From JABDJX01 sp039942715 (GTDB taxonomy: Bacteria > Pseudomonadota > Alphaproteobacteria > Rhodobacterales > Rhodobacteraceae): 64,000 nt of DNA. A model generated the notes under the pieces. That model made no database searches, was not told the origin of the DNA, and saw only the letters and a program-made list of their open reading frames with translations. The stretch covers positions 310,001-374,000 of the forward strand of contig JBDVBY010000007.1 in the NCBI GenBank assembly GCA_039942715.1, given 5' to 3'. Numbering within the stretch: position 1 is the stretch's first letter; each line of letters begins with the position of its first letter. Shown here in pieces: positions 37,012-46,230 of the stretch. A program made the translations under genes and the position numbers.

Positions 37012-37361
37012 TGCAACGCTTTATCATTGAAATGGGCATGGGCAACGATCTGCACGGGCGCGATTACACCAAGGCCGCCGCGCGCGCGATCGAAGATGCA
37101 ATCCGCCACTCCAGCATCCCGCTCTTTGGCGCTCTAGAGATTGATCACAGTGAAATGCAGGTAGAAGTGACGGTCGGGGTGCAAATGCCGGATCAAGTCG
37201 ATACCAATGCGCTGATCAAAGGGCTGCCGCGCGGCAATGTCACCGTAAATGCTGTGCAGGGCGGTTTGGATATCACCAACCCGGACACGGGCGAGCTCAC
37301 CGTCATCGCCTCAGCAGCAGTCGAGGCGTTTCTGTCGCCAGAACGTGTGCGCGCCAGCTAA
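37011..37361 (+). CDS. Lin0512 family protein, second of a tandem pair
   Basis: The protein has 116 residues starting MQRFIIEMGMGNDLHGRDYTKAAARAI. It parallels the preceding protein throughout (GMG, D-Y-T, GVQMPDQVDTNAL, VQGGLDI), but differs in the middle (IPLFGALEIDHSEMQVEVTVG against INLAELFGVEKEAM). Conserved D-Q-V-D and GGLDI suggest a common ligand or assembly site. No signal peptide or membrane segment is seen. Function is unknown for the family. A degenerate hairpin (CGAAG/CTTCG, about 37421-37433) lies between it and the convergent acetyltransferase gene. Confidence 0.87.
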   Translation: MQRFIIEMGMGNDLHGRDYTKAAARAIEDAIRHSSIPLFGALEIDHSEMQVEVTVGVQMPDQVDTNALIKGLPRGNVTVNAVQGGLDITNPDTGELTVIASAAVEAFLSPERVRAS

Positions 37362-37457
37362 ACAACAAACGACTGGTGTGGGGCGGAGAGGGTGCAAAGC
37401 CTCGCGCCCTTTAAGCCGAAGGCGAACTTCGCTTTTGCCAACCCTAAGCGATGCCTT

Positions 37458-37961
37458 CTAAGGGGCCACCTTAAACGCATAGGATGTGACGCGGTGCTTT
37501 GGGAAAAACCGAGCCAGAGCACCAAATGGAGACCTTTGCGCAATAAAATCTGATCCGCGAAATAGCTGGTGAGACGCTTCGTTTCCATCCCAGACCGCGG
37601 CGAACAGTAGGTTCCACTCGCGTGTTTGCGCAATCGAGACAGCGTGGCTCACCAACTCTCGACCAACGCCTTGCCTGCGAAAATCTGGAAAAACGCCAAT
37701 GTCATAGATCATCGCCATGTCCGCAACCGGACGCAGCAAGATAAATCCGGCGTCCGCACCATTGAGCGATGCAACAAAGCTAATCGGTTGCTTAAGCTCG
37801 ACTGATACCGCAGCGCGATGCCGCTTTTCCAGCTTAGTCATTAATTTCGGTGGGAAGGCTCTTGGATTGCGCGCGCGATGCTCTTGGAGCGTCACGCGCG
37901 TCTGATCCAGAATGCTGCTTAGGTGCGCAGGCGTGGCAGGGGCAACCTGAATATCAGACAT
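37458..37961 (-). CDS. GNAT family N-acetyltransferase
   Basis: The 167-residue protein has the GNAT core: YDIGVFPDFRRQGVGRELVSHAV carries the R-x-x-G-x-G acetyl-CoA loop, and WDGNEASHQLFRGSDF the C-terminal N-x-x-x-x-x-F/Y segment. The N-terminal helix region (TPAHLSSILDQTRVTLQEHRARNP) differs from the metZ-linked acetyltransferase. The substrate is unknown. It lies 14 bases downstream of ilvC on the same strand and is probably cotranscribed with it. Confidence 0.88.
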   Translation of the reverse strand: MSDIQVAPATPAHLSSILDQTRVTLQEHRARNPRAFPPKLMTKLEKRHRAAVSVELKQPISFVASLNGADAGFILLRPVADMAMIYDIGVFPDFRRQGVGRELVSHAVSIAQTREWNLLFAAVWDGNEASHQLFRGSDFIAQRSPFGALARFFPKHRVTSYAFKVAP

Positions 37962-37975
37962 GCCCCACGCCTTGC

Positions 37976-38998
37976 TTAGTTCTTGGCTTTATCAACCATC
38001 TTGCCGTCAGAAATCCACGGCATCATAGCGCGGAGTTTCTCTCCGACTTCTTCGATCTGGTGCGCGTCGTTGATGCGGCGGGTCGATTTGAACATCGGCT
38101 GTCCAACCATGTTTTCAGCCATGAAATCACGTACAAAGCGACCGGTCTGAATGTCGGTCAGAACCTCTTTCATCCGCGCTTTTGTTTCATCATATGGCAG
38201 GATGCGTGGGCCAGAAACATACTCGCCATACTCAGCCGTGTTGGAGATCGAGTAGTTCATGTTGGCGATGCCGCCTTCATAAATCAGATCGACGATCAGC
38301 TTCACTTCGTGCAGGCACTCGAAATAAGCCATCTCAGGCGCGTAGCCCGCCTCGGTTAGCGTTTCAAAGCCCATACGGATCAGCTCGACTAAGCCACCGC
38401 AAAGCACGGCCTGCTCGCCAAAGAGATCGGTTTCGCACTCTTCTTTAAAGTTCGTTTCGATGATGCCTGAACGTCCACCGCCGATTGCAGAGCAATAGGA
38501 CAGACCAATTTCAAGCGCTTTGCCTGAAGCATCGTTATCAACAGCCACAAGACACGGCACACCGCCGCCTTTGGTGTATTCGCCGCGCACCGTGTGACCG
38601 GGGCCTTTGGGCGCCATCATGATCACGTCAACGCCTTCTTTTGGCTCGATCAAACCAAAGTGCACATTCAGACCGTGCGCGAATGCAATCGCTGAGCCGG
38701 GCTTGATGTTGTCATGGACGTATTTCTTGTAGGTCTCGGCCTGAAGCTCGTCGGGCATGGTGAACATCATCACATCACACCATTCAGCCGCTTCGGCGAT
38801 GCCTTTGACATCAAGACCTTCGCCAGACGCTTTGGCAGCAGAAGGTGACCCTTCGCGCAATGCCACGCAGAGGTTCTTGGCCCCCGAATCCCGCAGGTTC
38901 AGCGCATGCGCATGCCCTTGGCTACCATAGCCAAGAATGGCTACTTTTTTGTCTTTGATAAGATTGATGTCGCAATCGCGGTCATAGTAAACGCGCAT
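37976..38998 (-). CDS. ilvC: IlvC, ketol-acid reductoisomerase
   Basis: IlvC performs the NADPH-dependent rearrangement and reduction of acetolactate in valine, leucine and isoleucine synthesis. The 340-residue length marks the short class I type. Seen are the nucleotide-binding GYGSQGHAHALNLRDSG, APKGPGHTVRGEY, the metal ligands in DLFGEQAVLCGGLVELI and the E-C-L-H-E-V-K-L segment, plus SISNTAEYGEY. An acetyltransferase gene follows it. Upstream lie about 120 bases free of genes and then a hairpin repeat that ends the bcp transcript. Confidence 0.98.
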   Translation of the reverse strand: MRVYYDRDCDINLIKDKKVAILGYGSQGHAHALNLRDSGAKNLCVALREGSPSAAKASGEGLDVKGIAEAAEWCDVMMFTMPDELQAETYKKYVHDNIKPGSAIAFAHGLNVHFGLIEPKEGVDVIMMAPKGPGHTVRGEYTKGGGVPCLVAVDNDASGKALEIGLSYCSAIGGGRSGIIETNFKEECETDLFGEQAVLCGGLVELIRMGFETLTEAGYAPEMAYFECLHEVKLIVDLIYEGGIANMNYSISNTAEYGEYVSGPRILPYDETKARMKEVLTDIQTGRFVRDFMAENMVGQPMFKSTRRINDAHQIEEVGEKLRAMMPWISDGKMVDKAKN

Positions 38999-39114
38999 AG
39001 GGGTCCCTCGCTGTCGTGGCAGTTCTTTTGAAAAAGCTCACGCGCTTCTAGCGAAAACAGCAGCGGATGCAATCTTTAACGGTGAATTCGTCGCAGCTTT
39101 GCTGCGCCGATCAA

Positions 39115-39163
39115 CTGGGGGCTCTGCCCCCAGCCCCCCGACATATTTGTAGACCAATGAAAG
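39115..39163 (-). repeat. Intergenic GC-hairpin element, copy 4
   Basis: On the reverse strand the lead-in CTTTCATTGGTCTACAAATA is followed by a G run and a perfect 8-bp hairpin, CTGGGGGC / GCCCCCAG (39115-39133). It lies 22 bases after the bcp stop in bcp's orientation. Confidence 0.85.
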
Positions 39164-39185
39164 CAGGGACGTTTGGTCTGTTGGT

Positions 39186-39647
39186 CTAAAGCGCCTTTGC
39201 GGCCTCCAAAACAGCCTCGACATGGCCCTTAACCCGCACTTTGCGCCATTCCTGAACTACATTGCCGTCCGCGTTAATCAAAAACGTTGCCCGCTCAATC
39301 CCCATATAGGTCTTGCCGTACATCTGCTTTTCGACCCAAACGCCATAAGCTTCACACACAGCCCCGTCTTCATCCGCTCCTAAAATCACATCAAGATCAT
39401 GCTTTGCGACAAACTTATCGTGCTTTGCCACCGTGTCTTTTGAAACCCCGACCACCACGGTTTTGGCTGCGTCAAAGTCTGCCTTGGTCTCGGTAAAGCC
39501 GATCGCTTCCTTGGTGCATCCCGGCGTGTCGTCTTTAGGGTAAAAATACAAAACGACCGGGCTGCCTTTGAAGTCATCAAGGCTGACAGTGCCACCTCCA
39601 TCACGGGGCAGGGTGAAGGCGGGCGCGGATTTGTCTAGCAGGCTCAT
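39186..39647 (-). CDS. bcp: Bcp/PrxQ-type peroxiredoxin
   Basis: Bcp reduces hydrogen peroxide and organic hydroperoxides with a peroxidatic Cys. ATG 39647 begins MSLLDKSAPAFTLPRDGG and gives 153 residues, the normal size. The active site reads YFYPKDDTPGCTKEAIGF: the peroxidatic Cys is present, but the resolving Cys five residues later found in E. coli Bcp is Ile here, so it is of the 1-Cys kind or uses another Cys (GAVCEAYG). It is divergent from the AsmA-like gene with 93 bases between starts. Confidence 0.93.
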   Translation of the reverse strand: MSLLDKSAPAFTLPRDGGGTVSLDDFKGSPVVLYFYPKDDTPGCTKEAIGFTETKADFDAAKTVVVGVSKDTVAKHDKFVAKHDLDVILGADEDGAVCEAYGVWVEKQMYGKTYMGIERATFLINADGNVVQEWRKVRVKGHVEAVLEAAKAL

Positions 39648-39740
39648 GGGATGCTCTTTCTGTTCAGGCTCTCTATTAAAGGTTTTAGTGCACGCCGGAT
39701 AAGAATAAAGTCCCTCAAAGCCACCGGCACCGGGCGAGTG

Positions 39741-42700
39741 ATGAGCAGGACAACCACAACACCACAAGAAATGGCCAAGCGTCCGCAACCGCGGCGTCGT
39801 CGGCGTGGCGTAGGGTGGCGGATCATTTTCTCTTTGACGATTGCGGGTCTCGTTCTGACCTTTCTTGTCCTGTCGCTTTCAGGGCGCATTTTGCCGATCC
39901 CAGAGGTGCTACGTGCACAAATCGAAGATCGCGCAAACGCGCAGATGAACGGCGCGCCGATTAGCCTTGGGGCGATGAGCTTTGGTGTTGGGCGCAATGG
40001 GGTGCCCGAGGTCTATCTTTCAAACGTGCGGTTGGGGGAACGCGCTGGCAGTGCTGCGGCCGAGCTAAACCAGTTAGGCGCGAAAATCTCGCCAAGCCGG
40101 TTATTGCGTGGCGAGCTATCGGCCACCGAACTGGTGCTGGTTGGTGCGCAAATCACCATTCGCCGCACTGCGGACGGCAGTTTTGCGTTTCAAACTGGGC
40201 AATCAGATGCGCCCGATCAAAGCATCGCCGAAGTGCTCGAACGCGTCGATAATCTCTTTGCGACCCCTGCCTTGGAAGCGCTTTCAACCGTAGAGGCTGA
40301 AGGCATCGTCCTAAGTCTCGAAGACGCGCGTAGCGGGCGGATTTGGCAGGCCACCAATGCGCAAGCTATTTTTAGGCGCACAGACTCCGGGCTTTCGGTG
40401 TCGATCAATTCGGATGTGTTCAACGGCACAGATCAGGTCGCGGGTATTCAGCTTTCTATGTCGCTCAACCGCGCCACGCGGGTTGTAGACATGGGCATTC
40501 GCGTCGAAGACATGCCCGGATTAGATATCGCACAACAAGCGCCGGTGCTTTCGTTTCTAAGCGTTCTGGACGCACCGATTTCTGGTTCAATGCGCACACA
40601 GCTTGATGCAGAAGGCGCGGTCAGCGCTTTGGCCGGAACGCTAGACATTGCCGGTGGCGCGTTGCGCCCGGACCCGGGAACGCCGCCTGTCGCTTTCCAA
40701 TCGGCCAAGGCTTACTTCACCTTTGATCCTGACCAACAGCGCATCGATTTTTCCGAAGTGAGTTTCGTGGCCGAAGATGGTGCGCTTTTGGCATCAGGCC
40801 ACAGTTACCTTGCAGAATTAGACGGTTCTTGGCCTCAAGCGTTTCTTGGACAGTTTCAAGTGGAAAGCGCCACGTTTGATGGTGGCGATGTCTTTGACGG
40901 CCCCGTGGCTTTAGCGAACCTAAGTGCTGATCTGAGGTTGAGGCTTGATCCGTTCACTGTCGAGATCCCGCAAATCGCCATCGACAATGAGGGCACGCCG
41001 ATCACTGCAAACGCGCTGATCGAAGCACGAGATGAAGGCTGGCATGCAAGCGTGGATGCCACAACGCCGGTGATCTCATCGGAGCGTGTTTTGGCGTTTT
41101 GGCCGCGCGCGGTGGCGCCGATCACGCGCGGGTGGCTGTCAAACAACCTGCGCGCTGGCACCTTGCGACAGACATCGGCTGCGTTGCGGTTTCATTCTGG
41201 CGAAAAGCCCAACATCGGGCTTAGCTTCAATTTTGAAGGTGGCACGGTCAAATTCCTGCGCGAAATGCCCGCGCTGACCGGTGCTGCCGGACGAGCCGAG
41301 TTGACCAACAATCGCTTTTCACTCGCCCTTGAAGACGGGCAGGTGGTTGCAGGCACGGGCGATGTTATCAACGCGGCTGGCTCTCACTTTACCATAGCCG
41401 ATACGCGCCCAAAGCCTGTCATCGGCGTGATTGATCTAGCCACAACGGGCGCGTTGCAAGGATCGCTATCGATCCTGAACAATCCGCCGTTGCGCATTAT
41501 GGAGCGCGCGGGTCGCGGCATCGACATTGCCGAGGCGACAACAGAGGTGCGCGCTTCGGTCACTATCCCACTCAAAGACGGCATCCTACGCTCTGAAGTC
41601 AACTATGAAGTCGACGCCACTTTAAGAGACGTTAGCTCGATCAAAGTGGCAGAAGGGCGGAGCTTAACGTCACCGCTTTTGTCGCTGAAAGGAAACACGC
41701 AAGCCCTTGGCGTCACAGGGCGTGCTGCTCTGGATGGCGTGCCGCTGCGCGTGGATTGGCGCCAACCTTTGGGCGCGGGCGCAGCCAACGGAGCGCGCGT
41801 GACGGGCACAGTCGCGCTTAGTCAGCAAACCATAGATGCGTTTGATCTACCTCTTCCTGCAGGTCTGATTTCGGGCAACGGGCAGGGCAGCTTTGATTTG
41901 GCGTTGCCAAACGGTGCGCCACCGCGCCTTGATCTGACAAGCAATCTGGCCGGGCTGCGCCTTAGCGTGCCGGCCATCGGCTATACGAAATCGGCGGACA
42001 GCACAGGTGCCTTTTCGCTCTCTGCCATCTTGGGCGATGTGCCTCAGGTAGAAGCGCTTTCGCTTGAGTCGTCAGGTCTGTCGTTACAAGGCACTCTGGA
42101 GTTTGATGACACTGGTGGATTTGACGGCGCTGCGTTCGAGCGTGTTCAGGTAGGCAGTTGGCTTGACGCCTCGGTGAACGTTCGCTCGCAACCCAACGGT
42201 GCGCCCGACATTGCTTTGACCGGGGGGACTTTTGATTTGCGTCGCTTTTCTGGCCTTTCAGGCAGCGGAGGTGGATCAGGGGGGGCTCGAAGCGACATTT
42301 CCCTCAGACTTGATCGTCTGATCGTTTCAGATGGTATCGCACTGGCCCCGATCAACGGCATTTTTTCCCCCGTAGGCGGCGGGCTGTCGGGCAGTTTTGA
42401 GGGGCGCGTCAATGGCAACACGCCTGTGCGCGGCACGCTCTCGCCATCCAACGCTGGCACTGCCTTGCGGGTGCAGGCCGCCAATGCGGGTGGTGTTTTG
42501 CGTGATGCAGGTCTTACGCCAAACACGAGTGCGGGTACGCTTGATTTGATTTTGACACCGGTGCGCGACGGACCAGGCACCTATGATGGACAGTTTCTGA
42601 TCGAAGACATTCGCCTGCGAAATGCGCCCTTTATGGCCGATCTGCTGGACGCGGTCAGCGTGGTTGGATTGATCGATCAACTCAGCGGACCGGGTATTGC

Positions 42701-43028
42701 CTTTAGTTCTGTGGACGGGCGGTTCCGTCTGAACCGGCGTCGCATTCAGCTTCAGCAATTGGCGGCCGTGGGCGGATCGCTGGGAATTTCCGCAGATGGT
42801 ATTTACGATTTTGCCCAATCGCGCATGGACATTCGCGGCGTGATCTCTCCGGTTTATTTCCTCAACGGAATCGGCTCGTTCCTGACCCGGCGCGGCGAGG
42901 GGCTTTTTGGATTCAATTATCGCGTGACAGGCTCTGCGGCGAACCCAAATGTGGGTGTGAACCCGCTTTCGATCCTGACACCCGGCGCTTTTCGCGAGCT
43001 TTTTCGCAGCGCACCACCCGGCGGATAA
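39741..43028 (+). CDS. Large AsmA/YhdP-like envelope protein (DUF3971)
   Basis: ATG 39741 gives 1095 residues. A basic N-terminal tail (RRRRRGVGWR) precedes one membrane helix (about 25-48), so the remainder lies in the periplasm. It is a long beta-rich protein with many 'LDIAGGALRP' and 'LSLESSGLSLQG' type repeats and an AsmA-like C-terminal domain (about 850-1080, GTLDLILTPVRDGPGTYDGQF, GIYDFAQSRMDIRGVISPVYFLN). This is the DUF3971/YhdP group, related to AsmA and TamB, thought to move phospholipid between membranes. The queA start follows 3 bases after its stop, so they share a transcript. Confidence 0.9.
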   Translation: MSRTTTTPQEMAKRPQPRRRRRGVGWRIIFSLTIAGLVLTFLVLSLSGRILPIPEVLRAQIEDRANAQMNGAPISLGAMSFGVGRNGVPEVYLSNVRLGERAGSAAAELNQLGAKISPSRLLRGELSATELVLVGAQITIRRTADGSFAFQTGQSDAPDQSIAEVLERVDNLFATPALEALSTVEAEGIVLSLEDARSGRIWQATNAQAIFRRTDSGLSVSINSDVFNGTDQVAGIQLSMSLNRATRVVDMGIRVEDMPGLDIAQQAPVLSFLSVLDAPISGSMRTQLDAEGAVSALAGTLDIAGGALRPDPGTPPVAFQSAKAYFTFDPDQQRIDFSEVSFVAEDGALLASGHSYLAELDGSWPQAFLGQFQVESATFDGGDVFDGPVALANLSADLRLRLDPFTVEIPQIAIDNEGTPITANALIEARDEGWHASVDATTPVISSERVLAFWPRAVAPITRGWLSNNLRAGTLRQTSAALRFHSGEKPNIGLSFNFEGGTVKFLREMPALTGAAGRAELTNNRFSLALEDGQVVAGTGDVINAAGSHFTIADTRPKPVIGVIDLATTGALQGSLSILNNPPLRIMERAGRGIDIAEATTEVRASVTIPLKDGILRSEVNYEVDATLRDVSSIKVAEGRSLTSPLLSLKGNTQALGVTGRAALDGVPLRVDWRQPLGAGAANGARVTGTVALSQQTIDAFDLPLPAGLISGNGQGSFDLALPNGAPPRLDLTSNLAGLRLSVPAIGYTKSADSTGAFSLSAILGDVPQVEALSLESSGLSLQGTLEFDDTGGFDGAAFERVQVGSWLDASVNVRSQPNGAPDIALTGGTFDLRRFSGLSGSGGGSGGARSDISLRLDRLIVSDGIALAPINGIFSPVGGGLSGSFEGRVNGNTPVRGTLSPSNAGTALRVQAANAGGVLRDAGLTPNTSAGTLDLILTPVRDGPGTYDGQFLIEDIRLRNAPFMADLLDAVSVVGLIDQLSGPGIAFSSVDGRFRLNRRRIQLQQLAAVGGSLGISADGIYDFAQSRMDIRGVISPVYFLNGIGSFLTRRGEGLFGFNYRVTGSAANPNVGVNPLSILTPGAFRELFRSAPPGG

Positions 43029-43031
43029 CCG

Positions 43032-44072
43032 ATGCTTTTAAGTGACTTTGACTTTGATCTGCCCGAGCGGCTGATCGCAACGCGCCCTGCGCGCCCGCGC
43101 TCGTCGTCTAAATTGCTGGTGGCAACACCGGGCGCGATGACGGATGCGCATAGTATTGATCTGCCAAGTTTTCTGCGGGCAGGTGATCGGTTGGTTCTCA
43201 ACGACACCAAGGTCATTCCCGCGCGCCTGTCGGGCACGCGCACGCGCGGCGAAACCCAAGCGCGAATTGAGGCGACGCTGTTAGAGCCGCTGGCCTCCGG
43301 CGGATGGCGCGCTTTGCTCAAACCGTTGAAAAAGGTGCGCGATGGCGAAACGGTTGTTTTCTCGCGCGATCTTTCCGCCGAAGTCGTGGGCCGCGCGGAC
43401 GGAGCCGCCGAGTTGATGTTCAACTTGAAAGGCGATGATTTCGATGCGGCCCTGAATGAAGCAGGCGCAATGCCGTTGCCGCCTTACATCGAAGGACGCA
43501 GGCCCGCAGATGCGCGCGACGCAACGGATTACCAAACGATTTGGGCGCGCGAGAAGGGCGCTGTTGCGGCACCAACGGCCTCGCTCCATTTCGACGACAC
43601 TTTGATTGCGGCGCTGGACGCAGCCGGAATCACACGTAGCTTTGTGACGCTGCACGTGGGTGCCGGCACTTTCCTTCCCGTCAAAGTCGACGACATCCGC
43701 GATCACAAGATGCATGCCGAACGCGGCGAGATCACCAAACAGGCCGCCGCCGAAATCGCCGCCACCAAAGCCGCAGGCGGCCGGATCATCCCTGTTGGCA
43801 CCACTGCGATGCGTCTGATTGAAACAGCCGCACGTGACAATGGGTTGCAAGCCTGGAGCGGGGCGACGGATATCTTCATCACGCCTGGTTTCCAGTTTCG
43901 TGCCGCCGATGCGCTGATGACGAACTTTCATCTGCCGAAGTCCACGCTGATGATGCTTGTCTCTGCGTTTCTTGGGGCTGAGCGCATTCGCGAGGTCTAT
44001 GCCCACGCAATTGAAAATGACTATCGCTTTTTCTCTTACGGCGATTCTTCGCTTTTGATGCCGAATGGCTGA
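43032..44072 (+). CDS. queA: QueA, S-adenosylmethionine:tRNA ribosyltransferase-isomerase
   Basis: QueA transfers the ribosyl part of SAM to 7-aminomethyl-7-deazaguanine in tRNA, making epoxyqueuosine. The 346-residue protein has DFDLPERLIATRPARPRSSSKLL at the start, the LNDTKVIPARL segment, EAGAMPLPPYIEGRR, QTIWAREKGAVAAPTASLHF, HVGAGTFLPVKVDDI and TNFHLPKSTLMMLVSAF. It is complete. It is cotranscribed with the AsmA-like gene upstream; a tgt gene does not follow as it does in many bacteria. Confidence 0.98.
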   Translation: MLLSDFDFDLPERLIATRPARPRSSSKLLVATPGAMTDAHSIDLPSFLRAGDRLVLNDTKVIPARLSGTRTRGETQARIEATLLEPLASGGWRALLKPLKKVRDGETVVFSRDLSAEVVGRADGAAELMFNLKGDDFDAALNEAGAMPLPPYIEGRRPADARDATDYQTIWAREKGAVAAPTASLHFDDTLIAALDAAGITRSFVTLHVGAGTFLPVKVDDIRDHKMHAERGEITKQAAAEIAATKAAGGRIIPVGTTAMRLIETAARDNGLQAWSGATDIFITPGFQFRAADALMTNFHLPKSTLMMLVSAFLGAERIREVYAHAIENDYRFFSYGDSSLLMPNG

Positions 44073-44163
44073 AATTCGACATTTGCCTGTCGCTTCCAAA
44101 CATGTAGGGCACCGCAAAAAGCCGTTAGGGCTGGTTTAAATCGAGTCGAGCTAGTTTGGTGAA

Positions 44164-45495
44164 ATGCTTGAGGTTCTAAAAAACTCCTGGGCGCTTTTGT
44201 TGGGCATCTTATTGTTGATGCTTGGCAATGGGTTGCAAAGCTCGCTGATTGGTGTGCGTGGCGCGATCGAGGCGTTTTCGACCAACGATCTGGCGATCAT
44301 CAACTCGGCCTATTTCGTTGGTTTTCTCTTTGGCTCGAGGCTTGCCCCAGAGATGATCCGTCGCGTAGGCCACGTGCGAGTTTTCGCCGCCCTTGGCTCG
44401 TTTATCTCGGCGATCATTATTATGTATCCGGCCCTGACAGAAGTTTGGGCCTGGACGCTGTTGCGCGTTGCTTTTGGGTTCTGCTTTTCGGGCGTTTATG
44501 TCACCGCAGAAAGTTGGCTGAACAATTCTGCTACGAACGCCACGCGCGGCAAAGCGCTGTCGCTTTACATGATTGTGCAAATGACGGGCATTGTGTCCAG
44601 TCAGGCTTTGTTGAACGTCGCTGATCCTGCTGGGTATGTTCTGTTCGTGATCCCGTCGGTTTTGGTTTCTCTGGCCTTTGCGCCGATTTTGCTCACGGTC
44701 ACACCGACGCCTGCGTTTGAGACGACCAAAGGCAAAAGCCTGAAAGAGCTTTATGTCGTGTCGCCAACGGGCGTCGTCGGCATTTTTCTAATGGGCATGA
44801 TCTTTGGCGCGCTGTTTGGCATGGGGTCGGTCTATGCAACGTCGGTCGATATGACGGTCGCTCAGCTGTCGATCTTTGTCTCAACAATCTTCATCGGCGG
44901 ATTGGTTTTGCAGTACCCCATTGGCTGGATGTCAGACCGCATTGACCGGCGTATCCTCATTTTCGCAGCCGCAATTGGCGGTGTCATTGCCGGGCTTTTG
45001 GGCTGGATGTTTGGGACGAGCTTTGAGCTGGTTCTGATTTCCGCTTTTCTTATGGGTGGTGTGTCCAACCCGCTTTATGCGCTGCTGCTTGCCTATACCA
45101 ACGACTATCTTGAGGTGGATGACATGGCCTCGGCTTCGGGCGGAATGCTGTTCATTAACGGCTTGGGTGCGATCAGTGGTCCGATTCTTGTGGGTGGGTT
45201 TATGTCGCTGCTGGGGCCGGGCGGTTTTTGGGCGTACCTCACCTGTGTGATGTTAGCGATGGCAGTACATGTGGCGTACCGGATGACACAACGTGTTTCA
45301 CTTTATGCAGACGAAGACGACTACGACGCGGTGGCTTATGCACCGATTATGCCGACAGGCACTGGGGTCGCTGTTGAAGCGGCCGCAGACTACTACGCAG
45401 AAAACACCGACGCAGAGTCAGAAACAGGCTCTGACACCGAAAGCAACACGGTCGGTACCGAAAACAACAACGAACCCATGAAGCCTCTTGATTGA
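44164..45495 (+). CDS. MFS transporter with acidic C-terminal tail
   Basis: The protein has 443 residues and twelve hydrophobic helices (about 1-395) in two halves. MFS motifs: GFLFGSRLAPEMIRRVGHVRVF between helices 2 and 3 (the G-x-x-x-D/E-R-x-G-R-R region, weak here) and WMSDRIDRRILIFAAA in the second half (strong). The early part resembles the YcaD group. The last 50 residues are unusually acidic and Thr/Glu/Asn rich (DAESETGSDTESNTVGTENNN), a disordered cytoplasmic tail. The substrate is unknown. No partner gene is adjacent. Confidence 0.9.
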   Translation: MLEVLKNSWALLLGILLLMLGNGLQSSLIGVRGAIEAFSTNDLAIINSAYFVGFLFGSRLAPEMIRRVGHVRVFAALGSFISAIIIMYPALTEVWAWTLLRVAFGFCFSGVYVTAESWLNNSATNATRGKALSLYMIVQMTGIVSSQALLNVADPAGYVLFVIPSVLVSLAFAPILLTVTPTPAFETTKGKSLKELYVVSPTGVVGIFLMGMIFGALFGMGSVYATSVDMTVAQLSIFVSTIFIGGLVLQYPIGWMSDRIDRRILIFAAAIGGVIAGLLGWMFGTSFELVLISAFLMGGVSNPLYALLLAYTNDYLEVDDMASASGGMLFINGLGAISGPILVGGFMSLLGPGGFWAYLTCVMLAMAVHVAYRMTQRVSLYADEDDYDAVAYAPIMPTGTGVAVEAAADYYAENTDAESETGSDTESNTVGTENNNEPMKPLD

Positions 45496-45560
45496 ACGCG
45501 CGGAAATTGCCACGCTTTCTTTACTGGGGTTATTTTGGTGTCACATGAGGATGTGGTTTT

Positions 45561-46145
45561 ATGGCGAACCCGGAAGAGATACTTGCGTTCTGGTTAGACG
45601 ACGTTGGCCCCAAAGGCTGGTATGAAAGCAGCGAGGAGCTGGATGAAACGATCCGCTCGCGTTTCCTAGATGACTACAATCGAATGGTGAGCGGTTCATT
45701 GTCGCTTTGGCTGACTTATGCCACGGGCACTTTGGCCTATATCATCTTGGCCGATCAATTCTCGCGCAACATGTTCCGCGATACGGCTCAGGCCTTTGCA
45801 ACAGATAAAATCGCCAAGGCAGCGGCAAAAGCGGCGATCAACAAAGGCTGGGATAAACGCATAGACGGGGCCGCGCGGCAGTTTTTCTACATGCCGCTTG
45901 TGCACTCTGAATGTCTTGAAGATCAGGATCGTGCGGTGCGATTGTTTATGACGCGCATGCCGGAAACGGGTGCGCAAAACCTGCTGCACGCCAAGGCGCA
46001 CCGCGAGATTATTCGCATGTTTGGTCGGTTTCCCACACGCAACGCGGCTTTGGGGCGCGAAACGCCTCAAGCGGAGCAGGTGTTTTTGGACGATGGTGGA
46101 TATGGCGCGATTGTCCGGTCTTTTGAAGCGGACGCAGCGGCCTAA
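45561..46145 (+). CDS. DUF924 family protein
   Basis: The 194-residue helical protein has the DUF924 signature: ILAFWLDDVGPKGWY at the start, ILADQFSRNMFRDTAQAFATD in the middle, FFYMPLVHSE, and KAHREIIRMFGRFPTRNAALGRE near the end. The family, with a TPR-like fold, has no known biochemical role. It starts well after the MFS stop (65 bases) and is followed by a hairpin repeat. It lacks a signal peptide. Confidence 0.93.
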   Translation: MANPEEILAFWLDDVGPKGWYESSEELDETIRSRFLDDYNRMVSGSLSLWLTYATGTLAYIILADQFSRNMFRDTAQAFATDKIAKAAAKAAINKGWDKRIDGAARQFFYMPLVHSECLEDQDRAVRLFMTRMPETGAQNLLHAKAHREIIRMFGRFPTRNAALGRETPQAEQVFLDDGGYGAIVRSFEADAAA

Positions 46146-46181
46146 GACATTTATTGCGCCGGGCTTCGCCCGTCGCCACGC

Positions 46182-46230
46182 GCGGGGGCTTTGCCCCCGC
46201 ACCCCCAAAGTATTTTTGGACAGAAGAAGC
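46182..46230 (-). repeat. Intergenic GC-hairpin element, copy 5
   Basis: On the reverse strand the lead-in CTTCTTCTGTCCAAAAATAC leads to TTTGGGGGT and a perfect 8-bp hairpin GCGGGGGC / GCCCCCGC (46182-46200). It touches the stop of the SDR gene and has that gene's orientation. A second small hairpin (CGGGC/GCCCG, 46160-46171) lies next to it. Confidence 0.88.

Noticed and set aside
43281..44117. Reverse open frame (278 codons) opposite queA
   Set aside because: It is antisense to a complete, conserved gene.
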